A stretch of 22,158 nucleotides of DNA from Roseiarcus sp. GTDB lineage: Bacteria; Pseudomonadota; Alphaproteobacteria; Rhizobiales; Beijerinckiaceae. Each line of letters opens with the position of its first letter. Positions within the stretch are counted from its first letter, which is position 1. Position numbers and translations under genes: made by a program. This document shows positions 14,835-21,448 of the stretch, in pieces. The notes beneath the pieces were generated by a model. The model was given only the letters and a program-made list of their open reading frames with translations. It ran no database searches and was not told where the DNA came from. The stretch covers positions 1 to 22,158 of the forward strand of contig JASLHV010000356.1 of assembly GCA_030153205.1 (NCBI GenBank), in the 5' to 3' direction.

Positions 14835-15863
14835 TCAGGCGATCTCCCTAACCTGGATCGGCGGCGCGTCGGCGATCACGCGCGGATCCTTGGCGAGCCA
14901 AATGGCGACGGTGAGTTTGCCGGCCTCGCCGGCGGCAGGCGGAATATCCCGCTTGGCCCCGATGTCGAGCCCGGCCTCCGTCAAGAATCCCTCGACCTCT
15001 GGCGTCGTAAAGCCGAGGCGGCGATGTGCAAAATCCTCGCGCAGGAACTCTTCCTCATGTGGGGCGAAATCCACGACGACGAGGCGGCCGCCCGGCCGCA
15101 AAGCCCGCGCCGCTTCGGCGAGGGCGCGCGCCGGATCGTCAAGGAAGTGAAGCACTTGATGAATGACCACAAGATCATAAGCGCCCCGTTCGACGGGAGG
15201 CGCGTAAATGTCGCCTTGGCGCAATTGGACATTGCGTAAGCCGGTTTGGTCGATCCGCGAACGCGCAAGCGCCAACATCGCCGGGCTTTGATCGACGCCG
15301 ACCGCCCGCTGCGCCAAAGGCGCAAAGAGCTCGAGCATGCGGCCGGTGCCCGTGCCAAGATCGAGCAAAGCGCGGATCGGCTTATCGCCAATGAGGCTCG
15401 TCAAGGCAGATTCGACCCGTTCTTCCGAGGCGTGCAAAGCGCGAATACGATCCCAATCCATCGCCATCTGCGCAAAATAAGCTGCGGCCTGTCGCCGGCG
15501 GCTCTCCCGGGTCATGTCCAATCGCGCCCGGTCGGCGGCGATGAATGGATCAACGGGGTCAACGCGGGCGACAATGTCGCGCGCCAAAGCGACGCCGGCG
15601 CCCGTTTCGCCAAGACGAAAAAAAGCCCAGGCGCCCTCACGCCGGCGTTCGGCGAGGCCTGCTTCGGTGAGCAGCTTGAGGTGCCGAGAAACACGCGGCT
15701 GCGACTGGCCGAGAATGGCGACCAGCTCCGTTACGGTCAGCTCGGCTTCGGCCAGGAGGCACAAGAGCCGGAGCCGCGTCACTTCCCCCGCAGCCTCGAG
15801 GCCCGCGAGGAGGTCTTGCAGGCGAGCCCTGGATCGCGGTTCGTTAGGCGTCTCTTTAGACAT
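14835..15863 (-). CDS. ArsR-family regulator fused to SAM-dependent methyltransferase (SahR-like)
   Basis: A 342-residue fusion. Residues about 15-85 form an ArsR winged helix-turn-helix (RLLCLLAEAELTVTELVAIL, then SQPRVSRHLKLLTEAGL), without the cysteine metal sites of true ArsR. Residues about 130-320 are a class I methyltransferase with LLDLGTGTGRMLE (166-178), VGVDQSP and VIHQVLHFLDDP. ArsR proteins of this kind include SahR, which senses S-adenosylhomocysteine and controls methionine-cycle genes; the methyltransferase fold would then serve as a ligand sensor. Linkage to metF supports this. ATG at 15863 lies inside a 16-bp palindrome and has no ribosome binding site, so a leaderless message is likely. 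No later start is attractive before the helix-turn-helix. Confidence 0.88.
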   Translation of the reverse strand: MSKETPNEPRSRARLQDLLAGLEAAGEVTRLRLLCLLAEAELTVTELVAILGQSQPRVSRHLKLLTEAGLAERRREGAWAFFRLGETGAGVALARDIVARVDPVDPFIAADRARLDMTRESRRRQAAAYFAQMAMDWDRIRALHASEERVESALTSLIGDKPIRALLDLGTGTGRMLELFAPLAQRAVGVDQSPAMLALARSRIDQTGLRNVQLRQGDIYAPPVERGAYDLVVIHQVLHFLDDPARALAEAARALRPGGRLVVVDFAPHEEEFLREDFAHRRLGFTTPEVEGFLTEAGLDIGAKRDIPPAAGEAGKLTVAIWLAKDPRVIADAPPIQVREIA

Positions 15864-15877
15864 AAAGATATCTTTAT
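15862..15877. promoter_or_regulatory. Perfect 16-bp palindrome, probable operator of the ArsR-methyltransferase regulator
   Basis: ATAAAGATATCTTTAT is its own reverse complement. On the minus strand it sits between a TATAAA-like -10 and the start codon: the last two palindrome bases are the A and T of ATG. TTGCCG lies 15 bases upstream of TATAAA and could be the -35. A half-site, TCTTTA at 15853-15858, lies beside it. A dimer bound here would block the promoter, so autorepression and joint control of metF are inferred. Confidence 0.7.
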
Positions 15878-15911
15878 ATCCAATTCGCCGTTACGGCAAG
15901 AGGCCCGCAAT

Positions 15912-16619
15912 CTAAAATTCGGCGACAGGGCTCTGGCGGCTGAGAAGAACAATCGCGCAGGCGCCCCGGCATTCGGTCGCGACACCCGCAGCCACAGCCC
16001 GAGCCGCCGCCTCAACATCGCCGAAACCGTTCGATTGAACGGTCAGAACAGCATTCCTTGTTTCGGTCGTCACCACGGTCCGCGCATCCTGACGCCAATT
16101 CCAGCGCCGGCACAGAACGTGACGCGAATCCGCATAGACGACCTCGCCATCCTTCGGCGGATCGTTCGGATCATCGCCAGGCTCGGCGCTCATATCGACG
16201 AACGTGTCGCCGACGTGCGCAAAACGAAAAGCAAGATCGCCCAGAGTTTTGTCGAGATCGTCGGCGCCGAGGCACAGGCCATGGCTAAGCGAGACGCAAT
16301 TATAGAGGTCGACAAGGCCGTTGACGCGCGGCAACGCGCCGCCCGCGAGGATCCGTTTGATCAGCCGTTCGACCGAGGAGCGATAGCTCGTCTTCTTGAC
16401 GCCGAAACCGCGATAGGCGGTACGCCAAGCCGCGACGCCGGGAATCGTGGAAAGTTCACTATCGCTCCAGCGCGCGCGACACTCCGCCTGCGCTTCAACG
16501 ATCCAACGGTCGAGTTCTTCAGAACGCTCAGCGCGAATTTGAAGATCGGTTGCGAGAAGAAGAGCCAGACGAAAATCGGGAAAGCGCTCGCACACATCGG
16601 CGATCGATATGGTTCTCAT
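15912..16619 (-). CDS. Standalone B3/B4-domain protein (PheRS beta-chain editing-domain-like)
   Basis: A 235-residue protein resembling the B3/B4 domain of the phenylalanyl-tRNA synthetase beta chain, found alone in many bacteria. Supporting stretches are WRTAYRGFGVKKTSYRSSVE, then GALPRVNGLVDLYNCVSL and LSHGLCLGADDLDK. Also typical are RFAHVGDTF and an RRWNWRQDARTVVTTET segment near the end. In PheRS this fold hydrolyses mischarged tRNA; whether the free protein edits tRNA or binds another aminoacyl or amino-acid ligand is not known. ATG at 16619 is preferred; GTG at 16622 is immediately upstream. It lies 48 bases before the ArsR-methyltransferase gene on the same strand, and divergent from the PsiF-repeat gene. 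Confidence 0.8.
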   Translation of the reverse strand: MRTISIADVCERFPDFRLALLLATDLQIRAERSEELDRWIVEAQAECRARWSDSELSTIPGVAAWRTAYRGFGVKKTSYRSSVERLIKRILAGGALPRVNGLVDLYNCVSLSHGLCLGADDLDKTLGDLAFRFAHVGDTFVDMSAEPGDDPNDPPKDGEVVYADSRHVLCRRWNWRQDARTVVTTETRNAVLTVQSNGFGDVEAAARAVAAGVATECRGACAIVLLSRQSPVAEF

Positions 16620-16703
16620 CACAAGCTCGTGGGTTCAAAGTTAGGTAATAGCAGACGCGGTCTTGATGCGCGCAAGATTACTTGGACGAAGCCGGCGATC
16701 GGC

Positions 16704-16733
16704 TTGTGGCGGACCATTGCGCGATTCTATAAG
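16704..16733 (+). promoter_or_regulatory. Candidate sigma-70 promoter for the PsiF-repeat gene
   Basis: TTGTGG at 16704-16709 and TATAAG at 16728-16733 are separated by 18 bases. A start near 16740 would give a leader of about 70 bases before the ATG at 16810. Found by eye only; the rest of the 190-bp divergent gap shows nothing else clear. Confidence 0.35.
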
Positions 16734-16809
16734 CTGCCCTTGATCGCTCCGGCTAGGCCTCTGGGCCCGCGAAGGCGGTCTTCAACGGTCCAACTTGGAA
16801 AGAATTCTC

Positions 16810-17049
16810 ATGAAGCTCACCACAATCGTCTCGGCCGGCCTGGCCGTCATGTTCACTGCGAGCGTCGCTTTGGCTCAGAACGCCACCACGCCGGCGCCGG
16901 CGGCGACGCCCGCTCCCGCCGCCGCCTCGAGCAAATCGGCGAAGTCGGTCGAATGCTCGAAAGAGGCTGACGCCAAGGGCCTGCATGGGGCGGCGCGCAA
17001 AAAGTTCCGCGCCGCGTGCAAGAAGGGCGAAGACACAGGCAAGATGTGA
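16810..17049 (+). CDS. Small exported PsiF-repeat protein
   Basis: A 79-residue protein with a signal peptide (about residues 1-22, cleavage likely at ALA-QNA), a low-complexity Ala/Pro/Thr linker and one PsiF-type repeat: CSKEADAKGLHGAARKKF, then RAACKKG. Its two cysteines could pair in the periplasm. E. coli PsiF is named for phosphate-starvation induction, but its molecular role is unknown and nothing here shows phosphate control. ATG at 16810 follows GGAAAG; the frame also opens 15 bases earlier, which would spoil the signal peptide. It is followed by two hairpins, the second a clear terminator. Confidence 0.85.
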   Translation: MKLTTIVSAGLAVMFTASVALAQNATTPAPAATPAPAAASSKSAKSVECSKEADAKGLHGAARKKFRAACKKGEDTGKM

Positions 17050-17054
17050 GCGCG

Positions 17055-17074
17055 CCGCATCCGTGAGGATGCGG
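17055..17074 (+). other. Stem-loop after the PsiF-repeat gene
   Basis: CCGCATCC and GGATGCGG form a perfect 8-bp stem with loop GTGA, six bases after the stop codon. No T run follows. It stands just ahead of the stronger terminator and may simply protect the short mRNA. Confidence 0.45.
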
Positions 17075-17082
17075 TACATTGG

Positions 17083-17110
17083 AAATGGCCGGGTCCGTCC
17101 CGGCCATTTT
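17083..17110 (+). terminator. Intrinsic terminator of the PsiF-repeat gene
   Basis: AAATGGCCGGG (17083-17093) and CCCGGCCATTT (17099-17109) form a perfect 11-bp stem with loop TCCGT, ending in TTTT at 17107-17110 and then CGTTCT. This is a typical Rho-independent terminator. It lies only 25 bases before the prmB start, so prmB must be read by readthrough or by a promoter close to the hairpin. Confidence 0.75.
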
Positions 17111-17134
17111 CGTTCTGACGGAGAAGGGCAAGAC

Positions 17135-18067
17135 ATGACGGCGCCCTCCGACGATATCGCTGAAAGCCTCGTGACGCTGCGCGATTTCTTTCGCTATGCG
17201 GTCACGCGATTCAACGAGGCGAAACTCGCCTTCGGACATGGTACAAACAATGCCGTCGACGAGGCGGCATTCATGATTCTAGAGGCGCTCTATCTGCCGA
17301 TCGACCGGCTCGATCCGTTCTTGGACGCTCGTCTGACGCTCGACGAGCGCAAACGGCTTATCAGCCTCATCGAAGAGCGTATCGCGACCCGCAAACCGGC
17401 GGCCTATCTTCTCAATCGCGCCTATATACAAGGACGACCCTTCTATGTGGACGAACGCATCATCGTACCGCGCAGCTTCATCGGCGAGCTCTTGTTTCGC
17501 GGCCTTGTCGGCGAAGGCAGTCTGATCAGACCGAACGACGTCGGAAGCGTCCTCGATCTCTGTACGGGCGGCGGTTCGCTCGCCATCCTCGCGGCAGAGG
17601 TTTTCCCTCGCGCTTGGATCGACGCTGCCGATGTTTCGGCGGAGGCCATCGCCGTCGCTAGGCGCAACGTCGAAGAATACAGTCTCGCTGATCTGATCGC
17701 GCTCCATCAAGGCGATCTTTTCGCGCCTCTCGGCGACAAGCGCTACGACTTGATTTTGACAAATCCGCCCTATGTCGATGAAGAAGCGCTCCATGCTTTT
17801 CCGCCAGAATTCGCATCCGAACCGCGTCTTGCCCATGCGGGCGGTCGCGACGGACTCGACGTGGTGCGGCGCATTCTCAGCGAATCCGGCGCGCATTTGA
17901 CCGAGCGCGGCACGATTGTCTGCGAAGTCGGCCGCGGACGGACAATTCTCGAGCGTGATTTTCCGAAACTTCCCTTCGTCTGGCTCGACACGGATGAGAG
18001 CGACGGAGAAGTGTTCCTGTTGCGTGCGAGCGATCTCGAGAGCGGCCGCAAAAAGAAGAGCCGATAG
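17135..18067 (+). CDS. prmB: 50S ribosomal protein L3 glutamine methyltransferase
   Basis: PrmB transfers a methyl group from S-adenosylmethionine to a glutamine side chain of ribosomal protein L3. The 310-residue protein has an N-terminal helical domain (about 1-95), YLLNRAYIQGRPFYVDERI (91-109) and VPRSFIGELL, which distinguish PrmB from the release-factor enzyme PrmC. The SAM site is LDLCTGGGSLA (140-150) and the catalytic NPPY is at 210-213. ATG at 17135 follows GAGAAGGG; the longer upstream frame runs through the preceding gene and terminator and is rejected. The end is 15 bases from the convergent ccrM stop. Confidence 0.92.
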   Translation: MTAPSDDIAESLVTLRDFFRYAVTRFNEAKLAFGHGTNNAVDEAAFMILEALYLPIDRLDPFLDARLTLDERKRLISLIEERIATRKPAAYLLNRAYIQGRPFYVDERIIVPRSFIGELLFRGLVGEGSLIRPNDVGSVLDLCTGGGSLAILAAEVFPRAWIDAADVSAEAIAVARRNVEEYSLADLIALHQGDLFAPLGDKRYDLILTNPPYVDEEALHAFPPEFASEPRLAHAGGRDGLDVVRRILSESGAHLTERGTIVCEVGRGRTILERDFPKLPFVWLDTDESDGEVFLLRASDLESGRKKKSR

Positions 18068-18082
18068 AGAGCCCGACTTGTA

Positions 18083-19264
18083 CTATTCCGCCGCTTCGCG
18101 CATCGATGCGCGCATGCTTGCGCGCATGTCGTCGATGGAGACCAGACCGGCCGGCCGCTCGACGTGCCAGAAGGTCCAGCCGTTGCACGCCGGCAGGCCT
18201 TGCGCCAAGGCGCCGATTTTATGAATCGAGCCAACGGCAGGCCCGAGATTCAAGGCGCCGTCGGCGCGCACGAGGGCGCGATGGCGCCTGCCTGCGTCGA
18301 CGAGTTGCTCGCCGGCTCGTACGAGCCCCGCCTCGACCACGCTGGCGAAAGCGACGCGCGGTTCGCTCCGTTTCGTCGGCGCCGCCGCGACGGCCCCGTG
18401 AGGGAGCGGTTCTACTGAATCGATTCGGGCTCTCGCCGCCTCCGCGTAGATCGGATCGCGCTCGAGCCCGAGATAGGAGCGTCGCAAATTCTTGGCGACA
18501 GCTCCCGTCGTACCAGAGCCGAAGAAAGGATCGAGCACCAAGTCGCCGGGATTGGAGGCGGCAAGAATAACGCGCGCCAGTAAGGCCTCAGGCTTTTGCG
18601 TTGGATGCGTCTTGCGACCGGAAGCGTCTTTCAGACGTTCGCCGCCCGAACAAATCGGCAGCAACCAGTCGGACCGCGCCTGACAATCCTCATTGCCGGC
18701 CTTCAGGACCTCGTAGTTGAACGTATAGGCTTTGTTGTTTGCGCTGCGCGTCGCCCAAATCATTGTCTCGTGAGCGTTGGTAAAACGGCGGCCGCGGAAG
18801 TTCGGCATCGGATTGGCCTTGCGCCAGACGATGTCGTTGAGGATCCAAAAGCCTAGATCCTGCATGATCGCGCCGACGCGAAAAATATTGTGATAGGAGC
18901 CGATCACGAAAATCGTCGCGTTCGGCTTCATCACGCGGCGCATGGCGGTAAGCCAAGCGCGGGTAAACGAATCGTAGTCGGCGAAACTGGCGAATTTGTC
19001 CCAATCGTCGTCGACGGCGTCGACGAGGCTTTGATCCGGACGCGACAACGCGCCTTCGAGCTGAAGATTGTAGGGCGGATCGGCGAAGACGAGGTCCGCG
19101 CATTCCGCCGGCAGCGAATTGAGCGTCTCGACGCAATCGCCAAGGAGGATCGTATCGCGGGGACAAGGCGCAACCGCGCCGGGGCGGCGTGCCGAACCGT
19201 TCCCAGTACGCAATACCTGAAGCTGGGCGGTCTGGCCGGTAGCCCCGGCGCGAATTGGACGCAT
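18083..19264 (-). CDS. ccrM: Cell-cycle DNA adenine methyltransferase (GANTC)
   Basis: CcrM methylates adenine in GANTC late in replication and helps time transcription in alphaproteobacteria. The 393-residue protein has the beta-class order: catalytic FADPPYNLQL (DPPY 62-65) first, then HPTQKPEALLARV (220-232) and the SAM-binding DPFFGSGTTG (245-254). The C-terminal part from DGALNLGPAVGSIHK to GWTFWHVE matches the CcrM DNA-recognition extension. ATG at 19264 is the best start, though no strong ribosome binding site is seen; it still leaves about 33 residues before the family core. The open frame up to 19396 is judged non-coding. The tail MRASMRASMREAAE is a short repeat. Placement after rnhB is a common alphaproteobacterial order. 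A CtrA-like site lies upstream. Confidence 0.95.
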   Translation of the reverse strand: MRPIRAGATGQTAQLQVLRTGNGSARRPGAVAPCPRDTILLGDCVETLNSLPAECADLVFADPPYNLQLEGALSRPDQSLVDAVDDDWDKFASFADYDSFTRAWLTAMRRVMKPNATIFVIGSYHNIFRVGAIMQDLGFWILNDIVWRKANPMPNFRGRRFTNAHETMIWATRSANNKAYTFNYEVLKAGNEDCQARSDWLLPICSGGERLKDASGRKTHPTQKPEALLARVILAASNPGDLVLDPFFGSGTTGAVAKNLRRSYLGLERDPIYAEAARARIDSVEPLPHGAVAAAPTKRSEPRVAFASVVEAGLVRAGEQLVDAGRRHRALVRADGALNLGPAVGSIHKIGALAQGLPACNGWTFWHVERPAGLVSIDDMRASMRASMREAAE

Positions 19265-19403
19265 GAAACTCGAACCGGCAAACGCGACTAACAAAGTCGA
19301 ATGTGCGGTATTTGAGTTAAATCTGAGTTTTCTCGGCGCCCTCGGCGCTGTCTCGTTTTTGCACGCCAAGTTGAGCAAAAAGATTGGCGATTTCAATTAT
19401 TTG

Positions 19404-19418
19404 GTAAGATTTCTTTAA
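19404..19418 (-). promoter_or_regulatory. Possible degenerate CtrA site upstream of ccrM
   Basis: On the minus strand TTAA-AGAAATC-TTAC matches seven of the eight fixed positions of TTAA-N7-TTAA. It lies about 140 bases before the chosen ccrM start, in the AT-rich part of the gap after rnhB. CtrA is known to activate ccrM in Caulobacter. I see no GANTC between here and the ccrM start, unlike the Caulobacter promoter. Confidence 0.35.
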
Positions 19419-19430
19419 GATAGCCGGAAA

Positions 19431-19447
19431 CCTATTCGGCGAATAGG
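19431..19447 (-). terminator. Small hairpin overlapping the rnhB stop codon
   Basis: CCTATTC and GAATAGG form a perfect 7-bp stem with a 3-base loop, including the rnhB stop codon. On the minus strand TTT follows directly, then CCGG. It could weakly end the Rid-creatininase-rnhB transcript before ccrM. Confidence 0.35.
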
Positions 19448-20094
19448 TCCGGGACCTTGATGGGACTGAACGAACGCCGGTGAAACGGCGATGGGCCGAG
19501 CGCGGCGATAGCGTCCCGATGGGCCTGAGTCGCGTAGCCGGCATGCCGTGCGAAACCATAGCCCGGACAATGAGCGTCGAGCCGCGTCATCATCCGATCG
19601 CGGGTTACTTTTGCGATGATCGAGGCCGCGGCGATCGACAAACAGGCAGCATCGCCGGCGATAATCGCGCGTGACTGACAGGTCAGCCCTGGCGGGATGT
19701 CCCGACCATCGATCAAGGCGATTTTCGGCCGCGCGTGAAGCGCTGAAAGCGCGCGCGCCATCGCCCGCAGCGTCGCCATTCGAATATTGTGCGTATCGAT
19801 TTCATCGGCGCTGGCGAAGGCGAGCGACACGGCCAGCGCCTTGGCGAGAATGAGATCGAAAAGCTCCTCGCGCCGCGCCGCCGTCAGCGCCTTCGAATCG
19901 TCGACGCCGATCGGAAGATCGGCAGGATTGAGAATCACCGCCGCGACCGCGACAGAACCCGCCAGCGGTCCGCGGCCTGCTTCATCGACGCCGGCGACCG
20001 GCCAAAGGCCCTCAGCGCGACAAGCGCTCTCATGAGCAAAATCCGGCGGTCCGATGAGACGCGGCGCCGGCGCAGGTTTGCGCGCGCCCTTCAC
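19432..20094 (-). CDS. rnhB: Ribonuclease HII
   Basis: RNase HII cuts RNA in RNA-DNA hybrids and removes single ribonucleotides from DNA. The 220-residue protein has GVDEAGRGPLAGSVAVAAV (35-53) with the catalytic D37-E38 pair, VDDSKAL and ALIDGRDIP with D129. D148 (AGDA) and the family motif AAASIIAKVTRDR follow. CPGYGFARHAGYAT near the C-terminus is also typical. The start is GTG at 20094, overlapping the creatininase-family stop (GTGA), with AAGGGA upstream, so the genes are coupled. Its position before ccrM is conserved in many alphaproteobacteria, whereas the two genes upstream are accessory. Confidence 0.95.
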   Translation of the reverse strand: MKGARKPAPAPRLIGPPDFAHESACRAEGLWPVAGVDEAGRGPLAGSVAVAAVILNPADLPIGVDDSKALTAARREELFDLILAKALAVSLAFASADEIDTHNIRMATLRAMARALSALHARPKIALIDGRDIPPGLTCQSRAIIAGDAACLSIAAASIIAKVTRDRMMTRLDAHCPGYGFARHAGYATQAHRDAIAALGPSPFHRRSFSPIKVPDLFAE

Positions 20095-20897
20095 CCGAGC
20101 GGTCCCTTGCCAAGCCGCTCGAGGTCGAAGGCGTCGACATCGGCAAGCAGTTCAAGGAAAGCCGTCGCGCCATAATCGGCGCATGCTTCGCCCTTTTCCG
20201 CCGTGGCGGCCGAGGCGTCGCCCATAGCGCCGAAATCGTTGAGGTCCTGCGACATCCAGCCCATGCCGATCGGCTGCGTGGCGCGCAGCCAGGTAAAGTC
20301 TCTCTCCATACTCACGGCCGCGCTGACGAAATCGCGCGCTTCATGCATCCGCACGGTGTGCGCGCGGAAGGCGAGCATCAGAGAAGTCTCGGCGTCGCCG
20401 GCGTGAATGCCATGCGCCCGCTCCTTCGGGCCGAACAATCCATCGGGATAGCCGAAGCGACTCCAGGCCGAATTGATAGCGAGCATATTGCGCCGCACGC
20501 GCAACTCGCGCGCCACGATATCGATCACTGGAACATTGCCGCCGTGTGAATTCACGAAAATCAGCTTGCGGCATCCCGTTCGCCCAACGCTCTCGCCGAT
20601 TTCGAACCACGCGCGAATCAATGTTTCGGCTGAAAAAGTGAGCGTGCCGGGAAATTCTATATGCTCGTTCGATTTGCCGATCGTCTGCACCGGGAGGAAG
20701 AGAACGGGAAGTTCAGGCGGCACGCGGGCGATGGTGCGCGCGAGATATCCCTCATTGATGAATGTATCGACCCCGACCGGCAGATGCGGCCCATGTTGCT
20801 CGATGGCGGCGACCGGCAGGACGGCGATGACGCGCGACATATCCGCCGCTTGGAAATCGCGCCAACTCATCTCCGCCCATATCTTGGTCGGCAACAT
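20091..20897 (-). CDS. Creatininase-family amidohydrolase, substrate unknown
   Basis: A 268-residue metal-dependent hydrolase of the creatininase fold. Metal ligands are visible: E33 and H35 in AIEQHGPHLPVGVD, D44, and H118 in FVNSHGGNVPV. HAGDAETSLM (about 165-174) is the other conserved block. True creatininases carry HYEN where this has HGGN, so creatinine is an unlikely substrate; other HGGN members open or trim heterocyclic amides in cofactor and pyrimidine pathways. ATG at 20897 has GGGGGTGA five to six bases upstream; ATG at 20912 overlaps the Rid stop as TAATG and is the alternative. It is coupled to the Rid gene above and rnhB below. Confidence 0.88.
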   Translation of the reverse strand: MLPTKIWAEMSWRDFQAADMSRVIAVLPVAAIEQHGPHLPVGVDTFINEGYLARTIARVPPELPVLFLPVQTIGKSNEHIEFPGTLTFSAETLIRAWFEIGESVGRTGCRKLIFVNSHGGNVPVIDIVARELRVRRNMLAINSAWSRFGYPDGLFGPKERAHGIHAGDAETSLMLAFRAHTVRMHEARDFVSAAVSMERDFTWLRATQPIGMGWMSQDLNDFGAMGDASAATAEKGEACADYGATAFLELLADVDAFDLERLGKGPLG

Positions 20898-20911
20898 TTC
20901 ATTCACCCCCA

Positions 20912-21295
20912 TTAGGCCTTTGCCGCCACTGCTTCGACTTCAACCTTGAATTCCGGGCGCGTGAAGCCCTGAACAATCATCAGCGTCGAAGCCGGCGGCG
21001 GATTGGCGACCATTTCGTCGCGGACTTTCATATATCCAGCCATATGCTCGCGCGCCGTCACATAGGCGTTGAGCCGCACCAGATCCGCGAGCGTCATGCC
21101 CCCCTCAGCGAGAATCGCGGCGATCGCGGCGAAACACAGGCGCGCCTGTCCCTCCACATCGGGGGGTGCGACGCCGTCTTTGCCGACGCCAAGCTGGCCG
21201 GAGCAGAAGATCAGCCGTGCGCCAGCAGGAATTTCGACGCCATGGACGTAGCGCGCAAAGGGCGGATGAAGGCTGTCAGGCGTCAACCGGCGCAT
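20912..21295 (-). CDS. Rid (YjgF/YER057c/UK114) family protein without the deaminase arginine
   Basis: A 127-residue protein of the Rid family, which forms trimers. LIFCSGQLGV (28-37), GQARLCFAAIAAILAEGGMT (49-68), LVRLNAYVT and EFKVEVEAVAA define the family. Canonical RidA has an arginine (Arg105 in E. coli, in PARSCVEV) needed to hydrolyse 2-aminoacrylate and other imines; the matching stretch here is PASTLMIV, with no Arg. It thus belongs to the subgroups whose chemistry is different or unproven, often encoded in catabolic operons for N-heterocycles. ATG at 21295 fits the family N-terminus; the frame is open far upstream, but that is a shadow of the divergent gene. Its stop touches the creatininase gene. 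Confidence 0.88.
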   Translation of the reverse strand: MRRLTPDSLHPPFARYVHGVEIPAGARLIFCSGQLGVGKDGVAPPDVEGQARLCFAAIAAILAEGGMTLADLVRLNAYVTAREHMAGYMKVRDEMVANPPPASTLMIVQGFTRPEFKVEVEAVAAKA

Positions 21296-21368
21296 CAGTT
21301 TTCCCGGCGGCTTGGTCGAAGGAATTTTTGGACTAATGCTTGCGTCACGCCAAAGCAAGGAGGCGTTT

Positions 21369-21398
21369 GGCGCGCCGCTTGCAGGCGCGCCGCTTGCA
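21369..21398. repeat. Perfect 15-bp tandem repeat in the divergent control region
   Basis: GGCGCGCCGCTTGCA occurs at 21369-21383 and again, unchanged, at 21384-21398. Each unit contains the palindrome GGCGCGCC. The pair sits about midway in the 153-bp gap between the Rid gene and the binding-protein gene. It may be a double operator or a replication-slippage duplication. Confidence 0.8.
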
Positions 21399-21448
21399 AA
21401 GGATCGATCGACTTTCGTATCGTGTTTGCCATTGTGGAGGGCTAAGTT

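Noticed and set aside
15246..16970. 574-residue plus-strand frame across the regulator, the B3/B4 gene and the gap
   Set aside because: It is antisense to two recognised genes and runs into the PsiF-repeat leader in the wrong frame; composition is that of an antisense shadow.
19265..19396. Longer ccrM start at 19396
   Set aside because: It would add 44 residues with no family match, begin just next to the CtrA-like site and lack a ribosome binding site. The gap is AT-rich as expected for a promoter.
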